DNA of 64,000 nt. Source: Azotimanducus sp965199815 (lineage in GTDB: Bacteria > Pseudomonadota > Gammaproteobacteria > Pseudomonadales > Azotimanducaceae). The stretch is taken from NCBI GenBank assembly GCA_965199815.1, contig CBDATE010000024.1, forward strand, positions 532,307 through 596,306. The letters run 5' to 3'. The position numbers and the translations under genes were made by a program. Within the stretch, counting starts at the first letter, position 1; the number at the start of each line of letters is the position of its first letter. Of the stretch, positions 8,863 through 17,381 are shown in pieces. Under the pieces are notes generated by a model. The model was not told the DNA's origin and did not search any database. It saw only the letters and a list, made by a program, of their open reading frames with translations.

Positions 8863-8961
8863 ATTGTGGCTGGCATGATCGCTAGTATCTCACGCTCGGA
8901 GAGCAACAAGGCGGTACCGAGTCGGCGTATTATCACCTGTCAACCCTGCTTCAAGGCAACG

Positions 8962-10437
8962 ATGCGCCCTGATTTGTGCAAGCTGCCCCTGTTTCTGGCA
9001 TGTCTCATCTGCCTGGCCGCGCCCGTGGCCTCCGCCGAGGAGACCGGGGAGGACGGAAGGGGAGAACCCGGAGACATGGAGCTTCCCGAACTCGGAGATG
9101 CCACCTCGGGCATTGTCTCGATCAGTGAAGAGCGGCGCATCGGCGAAGAACTCTTGCGCCAGGTGCGCAGTCAATTACCCACCGTCAACGACCCGCTGCT
9201 GAAGTATTTTGCGGAAGTCGCACTCTACCGCATTGCCCAATATGCCGAATTACCCGATGCCAGGTTGTTCCCGGTACTGATCGACAGTGAAGCGATGAAC
9301 GCCTTCGCGGCACCGGGCGGCATTGTTGGCATCAACCTCGGACTCATGCTCGATGCTCAGGATGTACACGAGTTCTCGGGCGTACTGGCGCACGAACTCG
9401 CACACCTCGGTCAGCGTCATTTTGCCCGCGGTCTGGAGGCGCAGCGAGCGTCCATGTTTCGGGATGTCGCCGCCTTCGTTGCCGCGCTGGTGGTGGCGGC
9501 AACCGCTGGAAGCGATGCCGGAATCGCAGCCATCGGTGGTGCTCAGACGATTTCGGCAGCGGGCAGCATGCGCTACAGCCGGAACCTCGAGGGCGAGGCT
9601 GATCGCGTGGCCATCAACACCATGTACAAGGCCGGGCTGGACCCCATGGGAGTGGCGCGCATGTTCGAGCGCATGCAACAAAGGTACAGGTTTCGGCGCA
9701 CACCGCCCGCCTACCTGCTGAGCCATCCCCTGTCGGAAACGCGCGTTGCAGATGCGCGTGCACAGGCAGCGCGCTTCCCGGATGCCGAATACAGCGACTC
9801 GCGCTCGTATCAGATGATGCGTGCGCGAGTACTGGTTCGCTATGCGGAATCGCCCGAGGCAGCAGTCGAATTCTGGCAAGACCAGCTGGCGGAGAGCGAT
9901 GACCCGGAGCTCGCGCGCTATGGCCTCGCCCTGGCTCTGGCCGCCAATGGCAAGCCGACAGACGCACTTGATGCACTGCGACCAATGCGCAGCGCCTTTG
10001 ATGACAGCCTCCTGTTCGCGGCAACCGAGGCTGAACTCCTGATCAAGGCCGGAGAACATGATCAGGCGCTGACGTTTCTTGATCGCCAATTGACGCTCAA
10101 CCCCGGCAACGCCCCCCTGTCCATGCTGAAAGCGGAGGCACTCAGCGCCAAGCGCGCGTTCGTCGAAGCCACCGAGGTACTGAAACAGCAATCCGTGCTG
10201 CGCCCGGAGGACTTTGACGTGTGGTATCAGCTAGCCGAGATTGCGGGGCTGGCAGAGGACACAGTGCAAGTGCACATGGCGCGCGCGGAGTTCTTTGCCC
10301 TGACGGGCGATTTTGAAGGTTCTGTCAGCCAGCTTGAATTCGCGACCAAGCTGGCGAATCCCTCTCAATTCGAGCTCATCGCCGGGCTGACACAACGCAT
10401 TCGCGACCTGCGGAGCGCCATGGCCGCGAGCAGGTAG
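8962..10437 (+). CDS. bepA: BepA-like periplasmic M48 metalloprotease with TPR repeats
   Basis: A 491-residue exported zinc protease that in E. coli promotes assembly, or degrades stalled forms, of outer-membrane proteins such as LptD. The N-terminus is a signal peptide (LCKLPLFLACLICLAAPVASA). The metal site is HELAH (144-148), with Glu212 in NLEGEADRVAINTMY as third ligand, and the characteristic YSRNLEGEAD follows. The C-terminal 200 residues form tetratricopeptide-like helices. The ATG at 8962 is chosen because AAGG lies five bases upstream and the signal peptide begins there; an upstream extension overlaps the tusA-like gene and lacks family similarity. It is divergent from tusA. Confidence 0.92.
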   Translation: MRPDLCKLPLFLACLICLAAPVASAEETGEDGRGEPGDMELPELGDATSGIVSISEERRIGEELLRQVRSQLPTVNDPLLKYFAEVALYRIAQYAELPDARLFPVLIDSEAMNAFAAPGGIVGINLGLMLDAQDVHEFSGVLAHELAHLGQRHFARGLEAQRASMFRDVAAFVAALVVAATAGSDAGIAAIGGAQTISAAGSMRYSRNLEGEADRVAINTMYKAGLDPMGVARMFERMQQRYRFRRTPPAYLLSHPLSETRVADARAQAARFPDAEYSDSRSYQMMRARVLVRYAESPEAAVEFWQDQLAESDDPELARYGLALALAANGKPTDALDALRPMRSAFDDSLLFAATEAELLIKAGEHDQALTFLDRQLTLNPGNAPLSMLKAEALSAKRAFVEATEVLKQQSVLRPEDFDVWYQLAEIAGLAEDTVQVHMARAEFFALTGDFEGSVSQLEFATKLANPSQFELIAGLTQRIRDLRSAMAASR

Positions 10438-10497
10438 TGTCCTGCTTCCAACGTCAGTGTCAGCTGGCGGTGTCAGCTGCCGGCGTCAGCGTCAACG

Positions 10498-11547
10498 TCA
10501 ACTGCCAGCGGCACCAAAGTCGAGCATTCTCGTGAGTGGTCGCATGGCGCGCTCGGCAAGCTGGCTATCTACGTGCACTTCGTGTGAATCCATATACAAC
10601 AGTGCCTCACGCAAGGCGCGTAGCTCGTTCATCGCCATCCAGGGGCAGTGGGCACAACTCCGGCAAGTCGCCCCATGCCCGGCGGTCGGCGCATCAATGA
10701 ACACCTTGTCAGGACATTCGAGGCGAAGTTTGTGAAAGATGCCTCGGTCGGTAGCGACAATGAATGTCTTGTGTGGCAGCGACCTGGCCGCGGCAACTAT
10801 CTGACTCGTCGAACCGACCACATCAGCCTGACTGATCACCCCGCGTGGCGACTCGGGGTGCACGAGCACTGCCGCATCAGAGTGCACCTTGCGCAGATCC
10901 GCCAGCGCCGTCGCCTTGAATTCATCGTGGACGATGCAGGCAGCGTTCCAGAGCAGCATGTCTGCACCTGTCTGCTCGGCAACCCAGTCACCCAGATGCT
11001 TGTCCGGTGCCCACAGGATCTTCTCGCCAGCCTGCGCGAGGTGCGCCACAATCCCGAGTGCCACGCTGCTCGTCACTACCCAGTCAGCAAGCGCCTTCAC
11101 CCTGACCGAGGTATTGGCATAGACCACCACGGTGCGTTCAGGATGCGCCTTGATAAAGGCTGCAAAATCATCGGGAGGACAGCCGAGATCAAGCGAACAT
11201 TCGGCATCAAGCCGCGGCATGATGACGCGCTTGGAGGGGCTCAGAATCTTCGCGGATTCGCCCATGAAGCGCACACCGGCGACCACCAGAGTGTCGCGGG
11301 GATGGTCGCGACCGAAGCGGGCCATCTCCAGTGAATCCGCCACGATGCCGCCGGTTGATGTAGCGAGATCCTGAATATCTGCATCCACGTAGTAATGCGC
11401 CGCCAGCACCGCACGACGGTCGGCGAGCAAGGCCCGGCATTCATCAAGCAGCAGGTCTCGTTCCCGCGTTTCGAGTATCTCCGGCGAATGCAGCGGAATC
11501 TCGACCGCATCAAGCGTAAAGTCAGTCTGAGAGAGGCTGGCGGCCAT
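10498..11547 (-). CDS. nadA: Quinolinate synthase A
   Basis: NadA condenses iminoaspartate with dihydroxyacetone phosphate to quinolinate for NAD synthesis and needs a [4Fe-4S] cluster. The 349-residue protein has the three cluster cysteines at Cys117 (DAECSLDLGC), Cys204 (NAACIVHDEF) and Cys301 (CRSCAHCPWMAMN, also containing Cys295 and Cys298). Other motifs are AAHYYVDADIQDLA and GVRFMGESAKIL. AGGTG precedes the ATG at good spacing. The gene converges with bepA, an arrangement also known in Pseudomonas. The 60-bp gap at 10438-10497 contains short GTCAGC/GTCAAC repeats and no clear terminator. Confidence 0.97.
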   Translation of the reverse strand: MAASLSQTDFTLDAVEIPLHSPEILETRERDLLLDECRALLADRRAVLAAHYYVDADIQDLATSTGGIVADSLEMARFGRDHPRDTLVVAGVRFMGESAKILSPSKRVIMPRLDAECSLDLGCPPDDFAAFIKAHPERTVVVYANTSVRVKALADWVVTSSVALGIVAHLAQAGEKILWAPDKHLGDWVAEQTGADMLLWNAACIVHDEFKATALADLRKVHSDAAVLVHPESPRGVISQADVVGSTSQIVAAARSLPHKTFIVATDRGIFHKLRLECPDKVFIDAPTAGHGATCRSCAHCPWMAMNELRALREALLYMDSHEVHVDSQLAERAMRPLTRMLDFGAAGS

Positions 11548-11763
11548 GCATCACCTCGCTCTTGTCGCCTCGTCTCGAAGGTATTTCATGGGAACGAAAA
11601 AAAACCTGATGTGAGTTTAGCCACTTGAATCATGCTCTGCATGACATTCCTGATTGATTATAGCGATTCGGATCAAGGCTGGTCGGATGCAAGGCCGAGC
11701 CGGAACAGCAATCAGGGTCGCGGGGGCTGTCGGTACGTGGCTATCAACGCTGCGCGTGTACGG

Positions 11764-12510
11764 TCAACCGCCGTCAACCTTGATGATGGCTCCGGTGGTG
11801 AAGGATGATGCCTGCGATGCCAGATACAGCGCTGCGCCGACAATCTCCTTCGGATGCCCCGCACGTCGCAGCGCCTTGTTGCGCGCGCGCTCTGCAAACA
11901 CTTGCATGTCCCAGGCCTTGGAGATATCGGTGAGGAAGGGGCCGGGCATGATGCAATTCACACGCACACTGGGGCCAAGTACTTGCGCCAGGGTTTCCGT
12001 CAGGTTATTGAGTCCGGCCTTGGCAGCGCCATATATCGCCGCATCAGCGGTCGGATGAACGGCGGCCGTACTGCTGACATTGATGATGCTGCCACCATCG
12101 CCCGCAGCCATACGTGTGCCGACCAGCGCCGCCAGGCGAAAGGGACCCTTCAGGTTGACGGCCACAACCTTGTCGAACAGCGCCTCGCTCACGGATTCGA
12201 GCGACGGATAGAGCGGCGACATGCCAGCGTTGTTCACCAGAATATCCACCTTGCCGAAGGCATCAAATGCCTTCTCGACCAGCCCGTCGAGTTGTTGCCA
12301 GTCACCGACATTCACGCCAAGGGCAAGCGCTCGCCGTCCTGTCGCTTCGATTTCCCGTGCCAGTGACTCGCATTGATCGAGCTTGCGGCTGACGACCACC
12401 ACATCCGCGCCCTGCTCGGCAAACGCCAGGCACATGGCGCGGCCAAGACCGCGGCTGCCACCGGTTACCAGCGCGACCTTGCCAGTCAAATCGAATAGAT
12501 GCGTCATCAT
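11764..12510 (-). CDS. SDR-family NAD(P)-dependent oxidoreductase
   Basis: A 248-residue classical short-chain dehydrogenase. The cofactor motif TGGSRGLG is at 16-23, NNAG at 93-96, and the catalytic triad is Ser147 (INVSSTA), Tyr160 and Lys164 (YGAAKAG). The substrate is unknown; similar proteins are often annotated as gluconate 5-dehydrogenase or 3-oxoacyl reductase-like. The protein stops right after VDGG, a few residues earlier than most relatives. The ATG overlaps the stop of the upstream DsbA-like gene by 4 bp, so the two are probably co-transcribed. The 216 bp up to nadA hold no gene that I can support. Confidence 0.9.
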   Translation of the reverse strand: MMTHLFDLTGKVALVTGGSRGLGRAMCLAFAEQGADVVVVSRKLDQCESLAREIEATGRRALALGVNVGDWQQLDGLVEKAFDAFGKVDILVNNAGMSPLYPSLESVSEALFDKVVAVNLKGPFRLAALVGTRMAAGDGGSIINVSSTAAVHPTADAAIYGAAKAGLNNLTETLAQVLGPSVRVNCIMPGPFLTDISKAWDMQVFAERARNKALRRAGHPKEIVGAALYLASQASSFTTGAIIKVDGG

Positions 12511-13319
12511 TGCGCCTGCTCGAGGAGCTGCGTATCTACCGATTCGCTGTTCGGTGATTCGCTGTTCAGGGGGTCACTGTTCAGGGGCTCGCTGTTTGGC
12601 GATTCGCTGTTCGGTGATTCGCTGTTCGGTGACTCATGACGCTCGCGTCGAACCTTGTCGATCAGCATGTCAGCGACGCGCAAGGCATCAATCGAGGCCC
12701 CCTGCCCGACCACTACATAGCGATCATCCACCACCAATGTGGGCACCGAGACGATAGCCAGTTGACGGGCAAGCCGATCCGCGCGCTGCATGGCGCGCTC
12801 CACTCGCAGCCCGTTCATGGCGCGCGCCAGCGCCGGTGCATCCTCATCAGCGACGAACTCGGCAAACTGCTCAGCCGTACCCAGATTCCTGCCACGCTCG
12901 CTGATCGCTGCAAACAATCGCCCATGATTGGCTGCTATCAGGTCGCGGTCTCTCATGGCAAAAAAACCACGCGCAAAGACTTCCCATGCCGGGACACCCA
13001 CAAAGGGCATGAGCTGGAAACTCACATCCTCAGGCAATTCAGCTACCCAGTCCTCAAGCCTCGGATGCAAGGTGGCGCATGCCGGGCACCCGTAGGAAAA
13101 GAACTCGGTGACTTTGATGGGCCCCGTAGCAGACGCTGGCACCTCGGAAACAGTTCGGAAGGTGCGCCCTTCTTCAAGCGTCAGTTCGGTCGGCTTGAGG
13201 GACATGAAGAGGCCGATGCCGAGCACCGCCAGCACCACACAAGCGACCACCCCGATAATAACGACGCGCATCCGCTTCAGCCTGTGTTCTTCTGCTCGCG
13301 CTCTGGTGCCTTTCGCCAT
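12507..13319 (-). CDS. DsbA-family thiol oxidoreductase with repetitive C-terminal tail
   Basis: A 270-residue membrane-anchored periplasmic thioredoxin-fold protein. A transmembrane segment (VVIIGVVACVVLAVLGIGLF) lies at about 19-38. The active site is CPAC (Cys78, Cys81) in FFSYGCPACATLHP, where E. coli DsbA has CPHC. A cis-proline loop follows in VSVPTLVVDDRY. The last 40 residues are a low-complexity run of five-residue NSESP-type units, which is not part of the DsbA fold. The ATG at 13319 has a strong AGGAGG upstream; the frame continues further upstream but only through repeat DNA. It could oxidise exported proteins, or could help cytochrome c maturation, but its partner is not evident. 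Confidence 0.9.
   Translation of the reverse strand: MAKGTRARAEEHRLKRMRVVIIGVVACVVLAVLGIGLFMSLKPTELTLEEGRTFRTVSEVPASATGPIKVTEFFSYGCPACATLHPRLEDWVAELPEDVSFQLMPFVGVPAWEVFARGFFAMRDRDLIAANHGRLFAAISERGRNLGTAEQFAEFVADEDAPALARAMNGLRVERAMQRADRLARQLAIVSVPTLVVDDRYVVVGQGASIDALRVADMLIDKVRRERHESPNSESPNSESPNSEPLNSDPLNSESPNSESVDTQLLEQAQ
12533..12637. repeat. 15-bp tandem repeats inside the 3' end of the DsbA-like gene
   Basis: Seven imperfect 15-bp units of the type GATTCGCTGTTCGGT run through this stretch and encode the NSESP/NSEPL/NSDPL tail of the DsbA-like protein. The unit length is a multiple of three, so copy number can change without a frameshift. Confidence 0.9.
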
Positions 13320-13376
13320 GACTGTCCTCCTGTTGTCACGAATGTCCAAAGTAATCAGACGGCGAAAGGGTATCAC

Positions 13377-13612
13377 CTGTGTGCAGTTGGGACACCCATT
13401 GTGTGCAGTTGGGACACCCATCACCATCCTGTGTGTGCAGTTGGGATGTGTGCAGTTGGGACACCCATCACCATCCTGTGTGTGCAGTTGGGACACCCAT
13501 CACCATCACCGGGTCCCACCGAATTGGGACACACACTGGAGGGGACACCCATAGGGTCATTGTGTGTCCCCTGCCACTGTGTGTCCCCTACCGTTGTGTG
13601 TCCCCTGCCACT
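13377..13612. repeat. GTGTGCAGTTGGGACACCC and GTGTGTCCCC repeat array, left of RAYT
   Basis: This non-coding stretch (the gap between genes is 13320-13704) contains five copies of GTGCAGTTGGGA beginning at 13381, 13403, 13435, 13450 and 13482, most followed by CACCCATCACCATCC. Next come mixed copies of GGGACAC, then three 17-bp units starting GTGTGTCCCC at 13562, 13579 and 13596. GGGGACAC at 13541-13548 can pair with GTGTCCCC at 13564-13571. Because it adjoins a RAYT gene and shares core sequence with the array on the other side, it is a plausible set of transposase target repeats (REP-like), though it lacks the classic REP hairpin layout. Confidence 0.8.
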
Positions 13613-13704
13613 CGATGTCCGTCGTCACGGATGAATGAATTCGCACATGGGATATGGTGCAATGCCGCTAGCCACAAGATCTTCGGCGATACAGAATAGT
13701 CCTC

Positions 13705-14652
13705 ATGACTATTGCGAGAAGTCAACTGATTGACCGGGAGCGGGGTGGATTTCACCACATCGTCTCCCGCTGTGTGCGGCGTGCCTGGTTGTGCGGGCGC
13801 GACACTGCGACAGGCCGAGATTACTCGCACAGGCGCCAATGGATAGAAAAGCGGCTGCTGAGGATGAGTGAGGCTTTTTCGGTGCAAGTTTACGGGTATG
13901 CGGTCATGTCGAATCACTATCATGTAGCGGTGGAATATCGACCTCAGGATGCCAAAAAATGGACTCGCGAAGAGGTGGCACGACGCTGGTTGATAGCCCA
14001 CCCGCCTCGTGCTGGCAGAGATTTGCAGGCTGCTGTGGAAGCGCTTGCGAGTGACGAAGAGCGCATCGAAGTGCTGCGGCATCGGCTGGCTGACTTGTCC
14101 TGGTTCATGAGGTGCGTGAATTGGTGGATATCGAGACGTGCCAATCGTGAGGATGACTGCACGGGGCGATTCTGGGAATCGAGGTTCCACAGTTCCAGGC
14201 CTCTCCCGAATATGGAAGCAGTGGACGCTTGCATGGGATATGTGGACTTGAATCCACTCAGAGCGGGCGCGACTGCATCTGTTTCAGGCGGAACAACCGG
14301 GCTCGCGAGACGCGTTGAGGAAGCTCAAGTGCAACCGGAAAAGATTGATGAAGTGCTGGCACCTCTTTTGATGGAGTGCGGCCAGAGTGGCCGAATACAC
14401 ACCGGCGGGCCAACCTCGTTGGAAGTAACGCTTGAAGCACATATGGAAAGGTTGTCATGGATTGCCTGGCGCGAGGGCTTGGTGGAGAGTCCGCTGTTAC
14501 CCCGCGACCCCAAGGGGTTATCAGACCCCGAAGGATTCCTGACATGTGTGAACAAATACCGGAAACGGTGGGGCAGGAAAGAAGGCCACGGCGATCCGCC
14601 TTTGCCAAAGCATCCACCCTTGAGACAGGAGGCTACATCGCTTCCAGCTTGA
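13705..14652 (+). CDS. REP-associated tyrosine transposase (RAYT, Y1/HUH superfamily)
   Basis: A 315-residue protein of the TnpA_REP/IS200-like superfamily. The HUH motif is HYH at 71-73 in YAVMSNHYHVAVEY. The family signatures WFMRCVNWWISRRAN and GRFWESRFHS follow, and MGYVDLNPLRAG (Tyr179) is the highly conserved C-terminal motif of the group. RAYTs nick single-stranded DNA at REP hairpins and are usually single-copy domesticated genes that spread REP sequences rather than mobilise themselves. No IS ends are visible; instead the gene sits between two repeat arrays with a shared GTGTCCC/GGGACAC core. Only a weak ribosome binding site precedes the ATG. Confidence 0.9.
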   Translation: MTIARSQLIDRERGGFHHIVSRCVRRAWLCGRDTATGRDYSHRRQWIEKRLLRMSEAFSVQVYGYAVMSNHYHVAVEYRPQDAKKWTREEVARRWLIAHPPRAGRDLQAAVEALASDEERIEVLRHRLADLSWFMRCVNWWISRRANREDDCTGRFWESRFHSSRPLPNMEAVDACMGYVDLNPLRAGATASVSGGTTGLARRVEEAQVQPEKIDEVLAPLLMECGQSGRIHTGGPTSLEVTLEAHMERLSWIAWREGLVESPLLPRDPKGLSDPEGFLTCVNKYRKRWGRKEGHGDPPLPKHPPLRQEATSLPA

Positions 14653-14810
14653 CTGGATTCCAAGTGCCGGTGCCTTTCGGGAACCCGGACATATCCGCCT
14701 GCCCGCTATTCCTGAACAAGTGCCCCTGAGGACAAAATCTTTCTCTCGGCTGAAGGTAAAGTCATTGAACATCCCCAAACACCCCTGAAATCACTCAGTT
14801 GCAAACAGCA

Positions 14811-14957
14811 ATTGTGTGTCCTGTGCAACACAACAATGGGTGTCCCCGTGTGTGTGGTACCCTATTGTGTGTCCTGTGCAACACAACAATGGGTGTCCCC
14901 GTGTGTGTGGTACCCTGTGCAACACAACAATGGGTGTCCCCGTGTGTGTGGTACCCT
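14811..14957. repeat. 53-bp tandem repeat array, right of RAYT
   Basis: Two full 53-bp units (14811-14863, 14864-14916) and a 41-bp partial third (14917-14957) contain TGTGCAACACAACAATGGG followed by TGTCCCCGTGTGTGTGG. They share the GGGTGTCCC core, in reverse orientation, with the array at 13377-13612. An open frame runs through them into the next gene, but the repeats are not part of that protein family. The rest of the 14653-14994 gap shows no gene. Confidence 0.85.
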
Positions 14958-14994
14958 GAAAAACCTCTTTCAGACGCGCGATTCAGGGATACTC

Positions 14995-16032
14995 ATGAAA
15001 CTTGGTCTGCTCGCCGGGGTCGGCGGACGTGAAGTCAACATTCCGCTTGATCGTATCCGCCACGCCGAATCTCTTGGCTTCGATTCCGTATGGACTTCCG
15101 AAGCCTGGGGAAGCGATGCAGTAACCACCGCCACCTGGATTCTCGCCAACACGGAGCGCATCAAGGTGGGCACCGCGATCATGCAAATGCCGGCGCGTAC
15201 ACCGGCACTGACAGCCATGACCGCCATGACACTGGCGCAACTCTCGGGCGGTCGCTTCATTGTCGGGTTAGGCGCTTCCGGGCCGCAGGTAGTGGAAGGT
15301 TGGCACGGTGTCGCCTACGGACGCCCCATCACCCGCCTGAAGGAATACGTGGCCGTGATGCGCAAGATTTTCGCGCGTGAAGCGCCAGTCACTTTCGCGG
15401 GCAAGGAATATCAACTCCCATTTACCGGTGAATCCGCCACCGGACTCGGACGACCGCTCAGAAGCATGCTGCACTGCTGCGAAGAAATCCCCATTTATTC
15501 GGCCAGTATCACGCCGCGTGGCGTAGCTGCAGCGGCAGAAGTCTGCGACGGATTCCTGCCCATCTGGTACGACCCGGAGCAATTCGCGGTGTTCAAGGAG
15601 CCGCTTGAGCGCGGATTTCAGGCCGCTGGCGACAAGTCGCTCGCCAATTTCCACGTGGCTCCCTTTGTCACGGTGGTGACAGGCAATGACCTGGCCGAAT
15701 GCATGCTGCCGATCAAGGCCAATCTCGCGCTCTATATCGGTGGCATGGGCGCGCGCGACAAGAACTTCTACAACGACTACACGAAAGCGCTTGGCTTCGA
15801 AGAAGCTGCCGCCACCATTCAGGACCACTTCCTGTCTGGCCGACGAGACGAAGCCATCGCCGCCGTACCGGACGAACTGGTGGATGCAGTGCATCTCGTC
15901 GGACCCGAGGCACGCATCCGTGAGCGCGCCAGCCGCTGGATTGAAGCCGCAAAGCGCGGCGAAGTGAGTACCATGATGATCGGCACCAGCTCGACGGCGG
16001 CGCTGGAATTGATGGCAGACCTCATGCTGTAG
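14995..16032 (+). CDS. LLM-class flavin/F420-dependent oxidoreductase
   Basis: A 345-residue luciferase-like monooxygenase superfamily protein (TIM barrel). The family pattern shows in HAESLGFDSVWTSEAWGSDA near 23-42, ERIKVGTAIMQMPARTP near 59-75, and LSGGRFIVGLGASGPQVVEGWHG near 86-108. Relatives use F420 or FMN; the cofactor and substrate here are not determined by sequence. The ATG at 14995 is chosen because AGGG lies upstream and the conserved domain begins at KLGLLAGV; longer frames only read repeat DNA. A second LLM gene is 1.3 kb away, with an APH-type phosphotransferase between them. Confidence 0.9.
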   Translation: MKLGLLAGVGGREVNIPLDRIRHAESLGFDSVWTSEAWGSDAVTTATWILANTERIKVGTAIMQMPARTPALTAMTAMTLAQLSGGRFIVGLGASGPQVVEGWHGVAYGRPITRLKEYVAVMRKIFAREAPVTFAGKEYQLPFTGESATGLGRPLRSMLHCCEEIPIYSASITPRGVAAAAEVCDGFLPIWYDPEQFAVFKEPLERGFQAAGDKSLANFHVAPFVTVVTGNDLAECMLPIKANLALYIGGMGARDKNFYNDYTKALGFEEAAATIQDHFLSGRRDEAIAAVPDELVDAVHLVGPEARIRERASRWIEAAKRGEVSTMMIGTSSTAALELMADLML

Positions 16033-16105
16033 TGCTTCTGCCGCAAACGCTTGGTCGGATGCTGTAGTGCCTCTGCCGCAAGCGCTTGCTCAGGAAGCCC
16101 TTCGG

Positions 16106-16227
16106 CTATCCAAGCTCCTGTGCCAGTTCCCCAGGCACGATTGGCTCTATCCAAGCTCCTGTGCCAGTTCCCCAGGCACGATTGGCTCTATCCAAGCTCC
16201 TGTGCCAGTTCCCAGGCGCGATTGGCT
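16106..16227. repeat. 41-bp tandem repeat, three units, at the phosphotransferase 3' end
   Basis: Units start with CTATCCAAGCTCCTGTGCC at 16106, 16147 and 16188; the third has a one-base deletion and one substitution. The repeat is the last 13 codons of the minus-strand phosphotransferase gene plus its stop. As 41 is not a multiple of three, the extra copies lie in shifted frames downstream of the stop. Confidence 0.93.
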
Positions 16228-17267
16228 CTCGATTGGGACGCATCCGCGTATTCATGCGCGCTCTCGGAACTCGCGGTGCCATCCAGGCCGCGCTTGTACA
16301 CGCCCTGAAGAATCGAGGCGGAGCGAAACATATTGAACACGATGTAGTACCCCCAGTCAGCCACCTTCGCCCTGCCCATCGCGCGACAATACTCATCGAT
16401 CACTTCCTGCTCGCCGGGGATACCGACTACCTCGGGGTCAAACCCGGAGATGGGGTTTTCATCGCCTTCTTCGGCAACTTCAATATGATACGGCTGACAT
16501 AAATAACTCAAATCTGCCAGTGGGTTACCGATGGTTGAGAGCTCCCAGTCGAGCACCGCGATGATGCGCGGCTCGGTGGGATGAACGATGGTGTTGCCGA
16601 GCCGATAATCGCCGTGCACGATGGTGCTGGCGGTCTCATCGCCATCCTCGTCAGGAATGCGCTCCGGCAGCCACTCCATGAGACGATCCATCGAGTCTAT
16701 CCTGTGTGTTTTCGCCAGCAGATACTGCTTGCTCCAGCGCGCGATCTGGCGCGCCACATAATCGGCTGGACGCCCGAAGCCTTCAAGCCCGACGAACTTG
16801 TAGTCAACCCGATGAATCCGACCGAGCACACGTGCGAGATCGAGGTAGATTTCTCGCCGCTCCGCTGCGTTGAGGCCGGGTAACGCCGGATCGCTGAAGA
16901 CCCGACCCTCGACACAGTTCATTACATAAAAATCCGTGCCAATTACCGATTTGTCCTGGCACAGGCTGAGCATCTGCGGGACCGGTGCCCCGATCGACCC
17001 CAGGCCATGCATCACACGATATTCGCGATCTACCTGATGCGCCGACGGCAGCAGCTCACCGGGCGGCTGCTTGCGCAGCACATAGCGTCCACTTGCGGCA
17101 TCGAGGAGAAATGTCGGGTTGCTTTGCCCGCCGGAGAACTGCCGCACACTGAGCGGCCCGGCAAATCCTTCTATATTGGCGTACAGATAGGCTGCGAGTG
17201 CCGACTCGTCAAACCTGTGCGCGACGCGAACCTCGGTGACCGGAGTGTGGTCGAGTGCTTCACTCAT
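16188..17267 (-). CDS. APH-family phosphotransferase (acyl-CoA-metabolism associated type)
   Basis: A 359-residue protein kinase-like fold enzyme. It has the nucleotide-binding lobe (QFSGGQSNPTFLL, then YVLRKQPPG with the ATP-anchoring Lys), the catalytic loop IVHGDYRLGNTIV with its Asp, and the metal-binding Asp in IAVLDWELSTIGNPLADLSY. This subgroup, typified by ACAD10/11 N-terminal domains, is usually next to acyl-CoA dehydrogenases and is thought to phosphorylate hydroxy-acyl substrates; the substrate here is unknown. The C-terminus ends in the first unit of a 41-bp repeat and looks altered after EYAD. The ATG at 17267 has AGGG upstream. It is divergent from the LLM gene at 17382. Confidence 0.9.
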   Translation of the reverse strand: MSEALDHTPVTEVRVAHRFDESALAAYLYANIEGFAGPLSVRQFSGGQSNPTFLLDAASGRYVLRKQPPGELLPSAHQVDREYRVMHGLGSIGAPVPQMLSLCQDKSVIGTDFYVMNCVEGRVFSDPALPGLNAAERREIYLDLARVLGRIHRVDYKFVGLEGFGRPADYVARQIARWSKQYLLAKTHRIDSMDRLMEWLPERIPDEDGDETASTIVHGDYRLGNTIVHPTEPRIIAVLDWELSTIGNPLADLSYLCQPYHIEVAEEGDENPISGFDPEVVGIPGEQEVIDEYCRAMGRAKVADWGYYIVFNMFRSASILQGVYKRGLDGTASSESAHEYADASQSRANRAWELAQELG

Positions 17268-17381
17268 CTTTGCTGATCCCTGTGTATCCTTGTAGATAGC
17301 CATGTTGTGGCACTCGCATGAACTTGATCGGAACATGTCTTGTTGCCAGGCTGCTGCACTCTATCATTACGAGACATTGCC

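Noticed and set aside
13377..14957. CRISPR array
   Set aside because: The repeats beside the RAYT have irregular periods and no unique spacers of constant length, and no cas genes are nearby.
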